Assembly: GCA_008711295.1 (NCBI GenBank)
Contig: VUYV01000102.1
Location: 1,515,921-1,579,920 of the forward strand
DNA: 64,000 nucleotides
From: Anarhynchus alexandrinus
Lineage: Eukaryota; Chordata; Aves; Charadriiformes; Charadriidae
Direction: 5' to 3'
The notes beneath the pieces are model-generated. The model had not been told where the DNA came from. It did not search any database and saw only the letters and a list, made by a program, of their open reading frames with translations. The translations under genes and the position numbers were made by a program. Below, piece by piece: positions 1 to 10,834 of this stretch; within the stretch, counting starts at the first letter, position 1, and every line of letters starts with the position of its first letter.

Positions 1-375
1 ACTTCCATATGTTATCAAGAATTTTTTTGAGTTCTTGTAAGTCCAAACCTGCTTTCCAGGTTCAAACAAAAAACAAAACAACAAGTTTTAACAAAAAACT
101 TTGTTATTTCTGGGAGATCTAACGTTTATACCTCTTCTTTCTTATGAGATCTGGCCAAAGAAATATGAATTAATTATTCACTGAAATCACTGTGTACATT
201 ATATGAGATGTTTCCATAAATAAAGAAATAAATCCTAACTGACAGTAGACTTACGTAAGAAAAATCCGTAAGTCAAATCACCAGCCAAACAAATAAGAAG
301 CAGAACCTGCTTCCTGAGCTCAGGTTGCTGCAAGGACAGGCTTATGTTTCTGTAACTTCTAGTCATGTCCATGTA
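1..375. other. AT-rich intergenic DNA, nothing recognised
   Basis: No convincing open frame, RNA gene or known repeat was seen before the first CR1 remnant. The sequence is A/T-rich with short A runs. Confidence 0.5.
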
Positions 376-800
376 GAATCACAGAATCATGGAACACTTA
401 GGTTAGAAGGGACCTTCAAAGGTCATCGAGTCCAACTTCTCTGCCATGGACAGGGACATCTTTCACTAGACCAGGTTCCTCAAAGCCCCATCCAGATTGA
501 CTTTGAACACTTCCAATGATGGCACATCCACAGCTTCTCTGGGCAACCTGTTCCAGTGTCTCACCACCCTCATTGCAATAAATGTCCTCATTATGTCCAA
601 TCTAAATCTACCATCTTTCGGTTTAAAATCATTGCCCTTTGTCCTGTCACTACACACTTGGTAAAAAGTCTGTCTCTGTCTTTCTTACAAGCCCCCTTTA
701 ATTATTGAAATGTCACAATGAGGTGTCCCCAGACTCTTCTGTTGTCCAGGCTGAACAACCCCAACTGTCTCAGCCTTTCTTTGTAGGAGACATGTTCCAG
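376..800 (-). mobile_element. CR1 LINE 3' end (outer, older copy, left part)
   Basis: The left edge carries the CR1 3' terminal words (agaatcacagaatcatgg) followed by the usual ggttagaagggacc block, read on the minus strand. Minus-strand translation gives degraded C-terminal CR1 ORF2 text such as [20 protein letters not shown], with several breaks. Sense continues leftwards, so this is the last 420 or so bases of a minus-strand element. Its upstream part reappears at 1607-1816, on the other side of a plus-strand CR1. CR1 normally inserts as 5'-truncated, dead copies, and this one is clearly inactive. Confidence 0.9.
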
Positions 801-802
801 CC

Positions 803-1606
803 AATGCCAACCTCATGAAATTCAACAAGGCCAAGTGCAAGGTCCTACACTCGGGTCAGGGCAAACCCAAGCACAAATACAGGTTTGGCGGGGAATGGCT
901 GGAGAGCAACCCTGAGGAGAAGGACCTGGGGATGCTGTTTGATGAGAAACTCAACATGAGCTGGCAATGTGTGATCGCAGCCCAGAAAGCCAACCATATC
1001 CTGGGCTGCATCAGAAGTGTGGCCAGCAGGTCAAGGGAGGTGATTCTGCCCCTCTACTCTACTCTGGTGAGACCCTACCTGGAGTACTGTGTCCAGCTCT
1101 GGAGCCCCTAACATAGGAAAGACATGGACCTGTTGGAGCAGGTCCAGAAGAGGGCCACGAAGATGGTCAGAGGGCTGGAGCACCTCTCCTATGAGGGCAG
1201 GCTGATAGAGTTGGGGTTTTTCAGCCTGGAGAAGAGAAGGCTCCGGGGAGACCTTGTTGCAGCCTTCCAGTACCTAAAGGGGGCCTACAGGAAAGCTGGA
1301 GAGGGACTTTTTACAAGTGCATATAGTGATAAGATGAGGCTTATCACTACAAACTTCAAACTGGAAGATGGTAGATTTAGACTAGATATTAGGAAGAAAT
1401 TTTTCACTCTGAGGGTGGTGAGGCACTGGAACAGCTCGCCCAGATAAGCTGTGGAAGCTCCATCCCTGGAGGTGTTTAAGGCCAGGCTGGATGGGGCTTT
1501 GAGCAACCTGGTCTAGTAGGAGGTGTCCCTGCCCACGTCAAGGGGGTTGGAACCAGAGGATCTTCAAGGACCTTTCCAACCTAAACTATTTTATGATTCT
1601 ATGATT
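803..1606 (+). mobile_element. CR1 LINE 3' part (inner, younger copy)
   Basis: Translation begins in the ORF2 segment after the reverse transcriptase ([14 protein letters not shown]) and runs through the conserved C-terminal text ([20 protein letters not shown], then [18 protein letters not shown] and RVVRHWN). There is a stop just after LWSP near 1109 and another after SSPR near 1445. The 3' untranslated end closes with tttatgattctatgatt at about 1590-1606, the standard CR1 terminus. The copy is 5'-truncated and lies in opposite orientation to the CR1 pieces on both sides, which indicates a nested insertion. Confidence 0.92.
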
Positions 1607-1816
1607 GGTGGCCCATGTCCAGCTTTTCATCCACCAGTACCCTCAAGTCCTTCTCCACAAGTTTGCTCTTAATCCATTCGTCCACTAGTCTGTACTGATA
1701 TTGTGAATTGCCCCAGCCCAGGTGCAGGAACTTGCACTTGGCCTTGTTGAACTTCATGAAGTTCCCATAGGGTAACTTCTCAAGCCTGTCAAGATCCCTC
1801 TGCATGGCATTCCTTC
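1607..1816 (-). mobile_element. CR1 LINE fragment (outer copy, right part)
   Basis: Minus-strand translation shows CR1 ORF2 text: [28 protein letters not shown] and [15 protein letters not shown]. In sense order this should be followed by about 80 codons (the AQKAN to LWSP block), which are missing. It then continues in the 376-800 piece. It is therefore the upstream half of the outer CR1, split by the inner copy and missing roughly 230-250 bases at the insertion point. The 5' truncation is near 1816. Confidence 0.88.
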
Positions 1817-3064
1817 CTGCAAGAAATGTATTGAGGTTTGTCTGTGTGGGATGAACACAAATGGAATGTTTGTTTTGTGTTTTCATATCCCTTGCCTCCA
1901 GGGTTGGTGTCTTTCCTCCAAGCTTTCATATATTTCCAAAAGTCTTCCAAAACATATGTTACTGGAGATAGAGCAGTTGCACTTTGAGTCAAAAGAATAA
2001 ATGCAATCAAGTCTTATAGTTTGAGGCAACTCTTTGAACTGAAATATGACTCATTTCTGCATGACCATTATGCCAAATGATGTGAAATTAATTAGTCTCA
2101 TAATTATCCCTGTGAATTTTACACTTTATATGACAGACATTAACAGTATCAGGTAAGATAAACAATTACTAAGTGAAGGACTGAATTGAGAAGAAGGCTT
2201 ACTTTTATCCAGGCGCTGAAATATATATGAAAAGATTTTTTTCCTCAGCTTATTCAACAAAAAGTGAGCTTTTTTTTCATATATTATTCATTATTTGAAT
2301 AAAGGATGAAAATAGCTTGACATATTTTGAGATGGGGGGTCATTTAAAAGTAACACTTTTTTTCTTTAATTCTGAATTGTGTGTAGTGAGCAGCCTTTCC
2401 AAAGATTGCTGCCCATGTTTTGAACAGAATTGTTGTCATGTGTGTGGGAATAATGAGGTAACTTTTGTTGTCTAACTACTTTGTATTTCATATCTTTCAA
2501 GAGGTTTGTCTACAGCTCCCTCACAGACAGATGATTTTAAAAGTACACTTCCCTATGGATCTGCCACAGATCAGAACATTGCTTTGGGAATACACAATGT
2601 GTCATCACAACAGTAGCCTTAAAACAAAAAGAAAGAAAACCAAAAAGGAACACTTAGTCCGTACATACTGAGAACCTCTTAGGCAGAACTAGATCTGATA
2701 AACAGCATACCACTAATTACCCTCTTTTTTTTTTTTCTCATCATAGATTATCCCACAAAGGATTATGTCATTAAAAGCCAATTATTCCTCTTTTACACTT
2801 CGAGAGGACTATTCAAAAATACATATTTCAACAGATTAATGATTTTTCTTTGTTTTGAAGGGAAGGTAACTATCATGTTTTAATGATTTTATTTTTTTAA
2901 ATTTCTTTTTTTTCAATTTATGCCTGGTAAAGAGGTTTCTTGGTTGTGTCAGTTCATATACGAATCTTTTTTATGTTTATGTCAAATGAGATTTTTAGCA
3001 AGCTTCTCAGGAAGAAGTTTGGTGTTTAAAATTAAACTATCTTTTAAACAAATGAAAAACTTAC
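1817..3064. other. AT-rich intergenic DNA
   Basis: Nothing recognised. Short T and A runs occur (for example 2728-2739). Open frames are short and lack splice or start context. Confidence 0.45.
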
Positions 3065-3285
3065 CCAGCAGGTCTCATGCCTTTTAAAGTTTGAGTTAGC
3101 TGGCCCATCTCATTTTTAAAATAATTTGCTGTAAACATAAAGAGATGGATGAAATTCTGAAATCTTTCCAGTCCACACACTACACTAATGGCATTTGAAT
3201 CTTTATTTCTGGAACCAAATGTAGCGTTTGCAAGTTTCATATAAAATGCTTGTCCACTCTTGCCTTTGGCATTCTTTTGTTTTGG
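3065..3285 (-). other. Candidate exon, minus strand, unidentified
   Basis: On the minus strand a frame of about 70-75 codons stays open and ends at a strong splice donor, tgctgg|gtaagt, after base 3065. The peptide includes GKSGQAFYMKLANATFGS, then a hydrophobic patch FIHLFMFTANYF, and ends LKGMRPAG. First codon positions are purine-enriched (about 65 percent by my count), as in coding DNA. The upstream acceptor is weak: the nearest AG lies after an A-rich run near 3276, with little pyrimidine tract. In-frame stops lie just upstream. I do not recognise the protein. It could be a real exon of a minus-strand gene, a lncRNA exon, or a chance frame. Confidence 0.25.
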
Positions 3286-3394
3286 ATAAATAACATAAAG
3301 TAGTTCAGTGGAAAATCATCAGCAATGTGCCAGACTTTGAAGTTCTGTGGGAAATTCCTACATTCTTATCTTGCTGGCAGAAACAATGTTTGAA

Positions 3395-3610
3395 AATGTC
3401 ATTAACAGCTGGACTGCTGCAATGGATGGATTCAGGCTCTTAAGGACAGGTGGACAGGGAAGGCCAGGAGGGGGATTGGCCCTTCACATAAGAGAGAGGC
3501 AGGAATGCATGGAGCTGTGCTTTGGGACAAGTCAGGAGCCAGCCAAGAGTATATGGGTCAAGGTTAGCAGGCAGACCAACACTGGTGCTGCTGTAGTGGT
3601 TATCTGCTCT
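3395..3610 (+). mobile_element. CR1 LINE ORF2 endonuclease-domain fragment
   Basis: Plus-strand translation gives AAMDGFRLLRTGGQGRPGGG, then LALHIRERQECMELCFGT and ESIWVKV-like text (KSIWVKVSRQTNTGAAVVV). This matches the CR1 apurinic-type endonuclease near the start of ORF2. It is the only endonuclease-region CR1 fragment in the window, the others being mostly 3' pieces. It stops abruptly at about 3610, where the LTR at 3616 begins. No downstream CR1 sequence resumes beyond the LTR, so either the LTR landed at the edge of the fragment or a deletion removed the rest. Confidence 0.8.
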
Positions 3611-3615
3611 ACAGC

Positions 3616-4178
3616 TGTACTGATTTTGGCTGAGATAGAGTTAATTTTCTTCATAGTAGCTTATATGGTGCTATATTTTGGATTTGTGATGAAAACAGTG
3701 TTGACAACACAGGAATGTTTTTGCTATTGCTGAACGGTTCTTGCACAGTGTCAAGGCCTTTTCTGCTTCTTACACTGCCCCACCGGAGAGCAGGATGGGA
3801 GTGCACAAGAAATTGGGAGGGTACACAGAGAGGACAGCTGACCCCAACTCATTAAAAGGATATATCATGCCATATGTGATCACGTTCAGAAAGAAAAGCT
3901 GGGGGAAGAAGGAGAAAGGGGGGATGTTTAGAGTGATGACATTTGTCTTCCCAAGTAACCATTACACATTGAAGGAGCCCTGTTTTGCTGGAGATGGCTG
4001 AACACCTGCCTGCTGATAAGAAGTAGTGAATTAATTCCTTATTTTGGTTTTCTTATGCACACAGCCTTTATTTACATATTAAACTGTCTTTATCTCAACC
4101 CACAAGTTTTTGCACTTTTAGCCTGCTGATTCTCTCCCACATCCCATTGAGGAAGTGAGCGAGCAGCTCTGCAGTACG
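3616..4178 (+). mobile_element. Solo LTR of an avian endogenous retrovirus
   Basis: The block starts TGTACTGATTTTGGCTGAG and contains a TTAATTTTCTTCATAGTAGC segment. It also has a TATTAAACTGTCTTTATCTC polyadenylation-type segment near 4077-4096, and a GAGGAAGTGAGCGAGCAGC end. I recognise this as a dispersed LTR common in bird genomes. The known element continues a few dozen bases further towards a CA terminus, so the 3' edge here appears lost near 4178. No gag, pol or env sequence is attached. Orientation is plus (U3-R-U5 left to right). The family name is not assigned. Confidence 0.75.
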
Positions 4179-6230
4179 TATAAAAGAAAATATCAGTTAA
4201 TTTCAGTCAATCTATTGACTAATTTTTAAAGTAGATTTCATTCCTGTTCTTTATTTATGTGTTTGCATATAATTTTTTTTAATTTACTTGGCAAAGAAAC
4301 GGTCATAGAATCAGACTCTCGAAAGGGAAATTAAGAGGTTGTCCAGCCTGACTTGACCAAAAAAATTAAGTAACTAAGAATTTATACAAGATGACTACTT
4401 GTAATAGTTCACCTCTGAAATAATATGTTCCCATTGTTTCAGAAAACACACATATAATGAAAATTTTAGTGACTTGCATGAAAAATAGATACCTTTGGGA
4501 ACAAGGCAAGTGTTGAAAAGTGCTATATCTGTCTGATTACCCATCTCCCGTGAGGAGTGTGTTATCTACAAACGTAGTTGCAACCAGTATCAGAGGCAAA
4601 TCTTTTACTGTGGTATGTGGGTTTACTAATATGTTCTGCACTCAGAGTACTGCTGAACTGGTTTGAGTATGCAGCTAATATATTTTAACATACAAGTTAA
4701 AATGCACAGTCCATGATTTATTAGTTTGAGGAAGAAACACTTCAGTGAAACTATAAATGTTACAGACTAAAAATACATAAATAGTTGAAATTGTTTTGCT
4801 TGCCCGGGCTTTTTCTAATATACGCTGTCTTCCTTTCCTTCTTTTAAAATGAGAAGGACATGAACAGCTGTCATAAGGCACAGTACATTCGACACACGAC
4901 ATTCAATGTCTTTGGGTTGTTTTTTTTTTTCACAAATCCTTGATTATTCCAAGTGATAAAAGCTATTGTTTTGTCAGTTGTGAATTACTAAAAGGTGTGT
5001 TTTTCACCTTGGAAAAGTTTTTTTTTGTCACAAAAGTTTGATTTCAGTAATAGTAGCAGGCACTTAAAATTAAGTATATTCAGAATTCTAGTAGTTATAG
5101 CACTTGAACATCAAAGTTATGCCATATAATTTTGAACCTGATATTACCAAAGACCCTTCCATGATGAACTTTCCATTGAGCAAAGCATGGACACTCCATG
5201 ATGCTTCCCTCAAAAGTCCTTGCCCCTGTGACCGGTCTGATGAGAAGGAAATTGATTTCTCTATTACACCAGAAAGACAATTATTTTGCTGTGGAAGATA
5301 AAATGTCAGAACAGTTAAGCTTCAGGCCTTGAAGGTTTTGAAGAGCTGAAGAAAATCTTGCCAGACATTGCGAGAAAATGGTAGAAAGTGTCTCTTCAAG
5401 ATTGAAGTGAGCCAGTTGATCTTTGCGGCAATGGGTAATTTAATATTGCTGAAAAGCTTCTATTTCCCATATTAACCAATTTCCCAAATGAGTTCTGATA
5501 GGAAAGTTTCATATTGCATCCCAATCTGAAGTTGAGCAATCTCTAAAGTTGTGTTTCTGTTATGTCATAATGGAAATCTTTCTGTTGAAACAGGTTAAAT
5601 GTACCTGTACTAAATTACTAGTTTTACTAGTGGTTAGCGTTACTTAGGTTTTGGGTTTGGTTTTTTTTGTGAACTTTGGCTTTTACATAGAATTATTTTT
5701 TTTCTTTCTAAATAAAAACAAATAATAGTAGTCTATCATATTATCCTATTATTACCCAAAAATATCCTTTGTATCTGCTTCATCAATGCTTCATTTTTGT
5801 ATTTTCAATGTACACTAGTCACATGTTAAAAAATCAGCTGAAGGCAGCTGTTGAATCTGAGCTTCTTACCTGGATATGTACAAAGGAGGAAAAATTCCTA
5901 AGTAATAATTTACAACACATGACTTCTGTAGAAGAATGAGAGTAAATTATGACTGCATGAACAACTTTCACTTATTATCACAAGATAGATATAATATTGG
6001 ATAAATCAGCAATAAACTCAATACAAATTAACTACTATGTGACAACTGTACATATCTTCCTAGATTCAAAAACATGCTTTTTCATAGGTCTTGTGTCTAC
6101 AGTATTGGGTTTAGGTTATTATTAGGCTGTGTTTGAACTATTCATGTGTCAACAACATTGCAAATATAGCTACAACATCTGAATCATTTGGAAGATGTAT
6201 TATAAGCACCAAATTCTAAGTTCTCAGTCT
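4179..6230. other. AT-rich intergenic DNA
   Basis: No repeat or gene recognised. Several short T runs and two short overlapping opposite-strand frames near 5095-5301 have no splice or homology support. Confidence 0.45.
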
Positions 6231-6244
6231 TTTGAAATCTAAAA

Positions 6245-6414
6245 ATGAAACTACTGCCATTTATAATAGTGCCTGTTCTTTTAATGACAACATTCACATA
6301 CCAGACTAAAAATATTACAGTAGAACGAGTACATCAGATTTACCACCAGCTTGCTCATATTTATGACAAGAAAAGAGAAATGCCAGATATCGACAAAGAA
6401 AAGATACTAGAAAG
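6245..6414 (+). CDS. Candidate first coding exon of a small secreted protein (unidentified)
   Basis: A true ATG opens a frame whose first residues, MKLLPFIIVPVLLMTTFTYQ, look like a signal peptide: one Lys, then a hydrophobic core at residues 3-17. An N-glycosylation sequon NIT follows at 23-25, then a polar, helix-like region with a basic KKR at 42-44 and acidic/basic text ending KEKILER. A splice donor, gaaag|gttagt, falls inside the frame just before it ends (TAA at 6434-6436). A TATA-like tataag lies at 6201-6206, about 40 bases upstream. I cannot name the family. A very good acceptor at 7526|7527 would end the frame within two codons; a terminal-exon-like frame lies at 12213. It could also be a chance frame or an unspliced small ORF. 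Confidence 0.28.
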
Positions 6415-8148
6415 GTTAGTATCTAGAATTTATTAAAAGTTTGTTTTCTTGTCAGGCAAACAGAAAATGCCCCTCCAATTATTAGTCTTGTTCCAGGACT
6501 CCAGTGTCAGAATTATCTTCCTCAAACAACCAAAAATTACTATTACTAGATGGACTTCAGGAGCCTTCTATATGTCTGCACAGTCAATATGAATGAAAAT
6601 GTTTTATAAAATGAAGCAATGCAAATTTATGCATTTTGTAGTGTTTATTTATTAATCTATTGATAAAGACAAGGAAAATAAATTTAACATTTCAGCAGAC
6701 CTGAACTAGACACTGCATTTAACCACTTCATGATTACATAGATGGAAGTTAAAAATTCTATTAATAGTACAGTATCAATTTTCAAAGTAAAGCATGGGGA
6801 TTTAACTGTGTGAATTCTATTACTGTTAAAGTGAGTCACAAATCTGCTGCTTTGGAAGCGTAATGTTTTGTGTCAGAAGAAAAATCCCATGGTAAATGCA
6901 AAATTATCTAAAAGTTAAAGTAAGCATATTTGGAAGCAAAGTTTTAACAGAATAATTCCACTGACACATACAACCTTATGAAAGTGACCCAGAACAATTT
7001 CTTGGAGTACATGGCATCAAAATGCAAGTTTTGGACAGTTTCACGTGGTATTTTTAAATTATTTGTAACTATGAAACATACTATGCATTCTATTCTTCAT
7101 TTTTTGAGTATATTTTGTTCATATCTCTTTGTTTCCAAAGTAATAATAAGAAAAGAGTAGTTATACTTTGCACAGTTTTAATTTCTGCAGGTAGTGTGTT
7201 ATCTTTACTACATAAAGATAGCAAATATTTAAATACTCTGGGCTGCAAATGTATTGCATTAATGAGGAAGGGATAGAATTCCATTCTGGGTGTTGGCTTA
7301 TTAGAGTCCAATATAAACACTATTTGATTCAATGGCTATTAATATTTTAAATTCAGCCCAACTTATATCAATTAACTCTCCTTTTAACAATAAGTTACTT
7401 TCTTAGTCTAAGATAGGCTAAGAGGCCATTATTTATAGCTGGATATATACAGGAGAAATATAAGCTATTTATAAAGCATGAATAATATTTAAATTAGCTT
7501 CCTCTTTTCTGTCTTTTATATTACAGGTTAATTTAAAATAAAGTCCAGAAGTCTGGATGTCATGAGGTAAAAACATCTGTCTCACACGTTTGATTGTAGG
7601 TAGGATTTAAACAATAAGTTAGCTAGACAAGATTTAAGTATTTGGAAATTATGTTGGGTAATTTTCTAAACCGCCCAAAGCTGGTCTTGAGGATTGAAGA
7701 AGTAATGAAGTGGATAAGTAACATTTGTTCTGTGTTAAAGTGATCCATGCACTGCTAGGAGACAGGAATGTGAAAATACTTTCAGAAGTGAAAAAAGGGC
7801 CACATTGATTTTGTTCCTGTAGATAATAAAAATTACATAGCTAGCATGGTCTCCCAAAAGAAAACATTCTTAGAGTTAGATTTGCAGACTAAAGGTGCCC
7901 ATACATATGCACATATCCAGATGAAATTATTCTCTGATGACACACAGCTAAATTCCAAATAACTTCATATTTGCATTACGAAAGGGAATATGTCAGTTTA
8001 ACGGCTACCTCAACATAATGATTATCAGCCTTTATTCTGGGAGCACGGTCTTGAGACAGGAATAGGGAACATACATGGGAAAGCAGCTAAGCTTCCGGAG
8101 TCCTGTGAATGATATTTTTGGGGGCAGGATTTGGCTTCAGTATCACTG
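6415..8148. other. AT-rich DNA, possible intron
   Basis: No repeat recognised. The notable signal is a strong 3' splice-site-like string ending ttttatattacag at 7526, after a pyrimidine-rich run. All three frames close within 20 bases of it, so any exon starting there would be terminal or non-coding. Confidence 0.35.
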
Positions 8149-8302
8149 AGGCAATCCTGCTTTTTCTTGGCAGACCTCCGTGATTGTGACTAGACTTGGT
8201 GAAAACACAGCTGAAGCTGTGATGGGTGCAGTACTGAAAGTGATTAGAAGGAATCTGCACATGGCAGCTCGCCCGATGTGTCTTTTGTATGCCTGATCCA
8301 TG
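8149..8302 (+). other. Coding-like open frame behind a good acceptor, unidentified
   Basis: A pyrimidine-rich acceptor (ctgctttttcttggcag, ending 8173) precedes a frame reading TSVIVTRLGENTAEAVMGAV, then LKVIRRNLHMAARPMCLLYA and a TGA stop at about 8298. After that stop the same frame stays open for roughly 45 more codons. The codons favour purine-first, as in coding DNA. The opposite strand is also open over this stretch (8143-8376), so strand is uncertain. No family recognised. It may be a decayed exon or an old pseudogene. Confidence 0.18.
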
Positions 8303-8629
8303 TTCACATGCAGGCTAATTCGAATGTGTCCAACACAGACCACCTCTGATGGGGTTTTTGCACCTGTTAATATCAAGGCATTTATACACTTCTCTGCTTT
8401 GTTTGTTACCTTCAGACAAGCTGTAGCTGGAAAAAAGTAACTTATCGGTGTGCTGAATCTTTACACTGAATTTTCAATTCCCAGTGTTATTAATAGAAGC
8501 TACATATGCACAGACTGAAGTATGATTTGAGCTTCAGAAACTAAATGCATGAAAAATTTGCCTGTGGAAAAAAAAATAACTATTCCTGTGGTTGCTCTGC
8601 AAAGTCTTATTTCTATTAATTTTTACAGA

Positions 8630-8702
8630 TAAAACTTGGGAAGCCATTCTTTGCATGAGCATGCATGAGCTCATCCCCCTTCCATTTACTGGAAAATATG
8701 CC
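8630..8702 (+). other. Weak exon candidate
   Basis: The segment is bounded by an acceptor tttttacag (ending 8629) and a donor-like gccag|gtatct at 8702. The frame between reads KTWEAILCMSMHELIPLPFT and stays open to 8867. It fits neither the phase of the 6245 exon nor any family I know. Kept only because both splice-like ends and the open frame coincide. Confidence 0.12.
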
Positions 8703-8949
8703 AGGTATCTTCTGCAGTGGAAACCCATGAATCTCTCTCCTGATGTGTTTAACCAGGCTATGGGCATTGAGTCAGTGAATAAGAAGCTACTGTTTGTTTC
8801 AAATGTACAGGACTTAAAGGGAAGTAGGAGAAGATATTATGTGCCCTCATTCTGCTTCCCAAACTAAAGACTATTACTAAAGACTAAGCAAGTATAACAA
8901 CTTCTTCAATTTTAGGGCCAGTTATGCTTCAACAAGTAGAACTACTTGC

Positions 8950-9902
8950 TCAATTCTAGGGACAGTGCTCTTTAATATTTTTATAAATGATCTGGACACA
9001 GGAATCAAATGTACATTAAACATGTTTGCTGATGATACTAAATGAGGAGGAGCCGTGGACTTCTTCAAGGAGAGAGAGGCCTTACAGAGAGACCTGGATA
9101 GATTAGAGAGCTGGGCAATCCCCAGTCATATGAAACTTAACAGAAGCAAGTGCTGGATTCTCCACCTGGTATGGGGTAATCCTGATTACACATACAAACT
9201 GGGGGATGGGAGGCTGGAGATCAGTCCTGCAGAAAAAGATCTGGGGGTTTGGGTTGATGGCAAGTTGACTGTGAGTCAACACTGTGCCCTGGCAGCCAAA
9301 AGGGCCAACTGTGTCCTGGGGTGCATCAAGCACAGCATGGGTAGCCAGTCGAGGGAGGTGATTGTCCCACTCTACACTGCACTGGTGTGGCCCCACCTTG
9401 AGTACTGTGTGCAGTTTTGAGTGCCTCAATAACAGAAGGAAATCAAGGTATTAGATTGTGTCCTGAGAAGGGTGACCAAGATGGTTAAAGGCCCTGAGAG
9501 CAAGACTTATGAGGAGCAGCTAAGATCACTTGGCTTGTTCAGCTTGGAGAAGTCTGAGGGTTGACCTCATTGCAGTCTACAACTTCCTCAAGGGGGCAGT
9601 GGAGGGGAAGGTGCTGATCTCCTCTCTCTGGTGATCAGTGATAGGACATGAGGGAATGGAATGTGTCAGGGGAAGTTCAGGTTGGACATTAGAAAAAGGT
9701 TCTTCACTGAGAAGGTGGTTGGTCACTGCAACAGGCTCCCCAGGGAAGTGGTCATGGCACCAAGCCTGTCAGAGTTCAAGGAGTGTCTGGACGATGCTCT
9801 GAGTCATATGGTTTAGTTTTAGGTAGTCTTGTGAGGAGCAGGGAGTTGGACTCGATGATCCTTATGACTCCCTTTCAACTTGAGATATTCTATGATTCTA
9901 TA
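8950..9902 (+). mobile_element. CR1 LINE, 3' half
   Basis: Translation starts inside the reverse transcriptase with VLFNIFINDLDTG and the catalytic MFADD box (FADD codons at 9025-9036). It continues with [32 protein letters not shown] and the C-terminal FRLDIRKRFFTEKVVGH text. Stops occur after DTK (about 9043), after VQF (9418) and near 9430, with a frameshift around 9555, so the copy is dead. It ends in atattctatgattcta at about 9902, the usual CR1 terminus. The wording (HCALAAKRANCVLGCIK, ISPAEKDLG) resembles the 43.1 kb copy more than the 41 kb one, suggesting a shared subfamily. Confidence 0.93.
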
Positions 9903-10269
9903 TTGTTCAGTGTTAAAAAACAACTAGAAAACTTCTAATAGTCAGTGTTATCTACTATATGACCAGTGCAGACAAACTAGATATAAAATGATAGTATGTG
10001 ACATGTTATTTCCCAGTCACAGAGATAGAGAAATGTCTTGTTGGAGGTATCTAACTTGAAGAACTAGGAAAGAAAATAATGCTATAGAGAGAGCAATGCT
10101 GTACAGGCATACAGGGCAGTCTTCCTCAGTAGACAGGTGTCCACTTACAAAGAAGTTCAGAAGATCAAAGCTAGCTTTTTTTTTTTAATAACTGAATGCA
10201 ATGAATTATTCTAAGTTTGCAGACTAATTTAGTTCTGCATCAAATAAGCCAGCAATGAGTCAGCATGTG
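9903..10269. other. Intergenic, nothing recognised
   Basis: Short AT-rich spacer between two plus-strand CR1 copies. A small CCAGCA-rich stretch at 10247-10283 borders the second copy. Confidence 0.4.
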
Positions 10270-10834
10270 CCAGCATGAGCCAGCAATGTGCCCTTGTGGC
10301 AAAGGCGGCTAATGGTATCCAGGGCTTCACTAGGAGGAGATTTGCCAGCAGATTGAGGAAGGTGACTGGTGAGTCCACATCAGGAGTGCTGTGTACAGTT
10401 TTGGGCTCCCCAGTACAAGAGAGACATGGGTGTACTGGAGAAACTCCAGCAAAGGGACAGTAAGATGTTGAAGGGACTGAGGCATCTCTCCTATGAGAAA
10501 AGGCTGAGAGAGCTGTCACTTTTCTGCCTGGAGGATAGAAGGCTCAGGGAAGATCTTATCAGTGTATATAAATACCTGAAGGGAGGGTGCAAGGAGGACA
10601 GAGATAGGCTCTTTTCAGTCATGCCCAGTGACAGGACAAAAGACAACGGGCACAAACTGATACACAGGAGGTTCCATCTGAACATCAGGAAGTACTTTTT
10701 ACTGTGAGGGTGACTGAGCACTGGCACACGTTACCCAGAGAGGTTATGGAGTCTCCATCCTTGGAGATATTCAAAAGCTGCCTGGACGTGGTCCTAGGCA
10801 ACTGGCTCTAGGTGGCCCTGCTTGAGCAGGGGGT
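10270..10834 (+). mobile_element. CR1 LINE, 3' part (interrupted copy)
   Basis: Sense text includes ECCVQFWAPQYKRDMGVLEK, then HLSYEKRLRELSLFCLEDRR and FHLNIRKYFL. A frameshift follows, then the SLEIFK...LDVVLG-type ending and a cttgagcagggggt segment at 10821-10834. The next CR1 words (ttggaccagattacctctgg) appear only at 11554. The element is therefore cut by about 0.7 kb of foreign sequence. It is 5'-truncated near the AQKAN block and carries frameshifts and stops. Confidence 0.88.

Noticed and set aside
3347..4001. Two plus-strand frames that could look like a membrane protein
   Set aside because: The first half is CR1 endonuclease text and the hydrophobic end plus the second frame are LTR sequence. 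There is no gene here.
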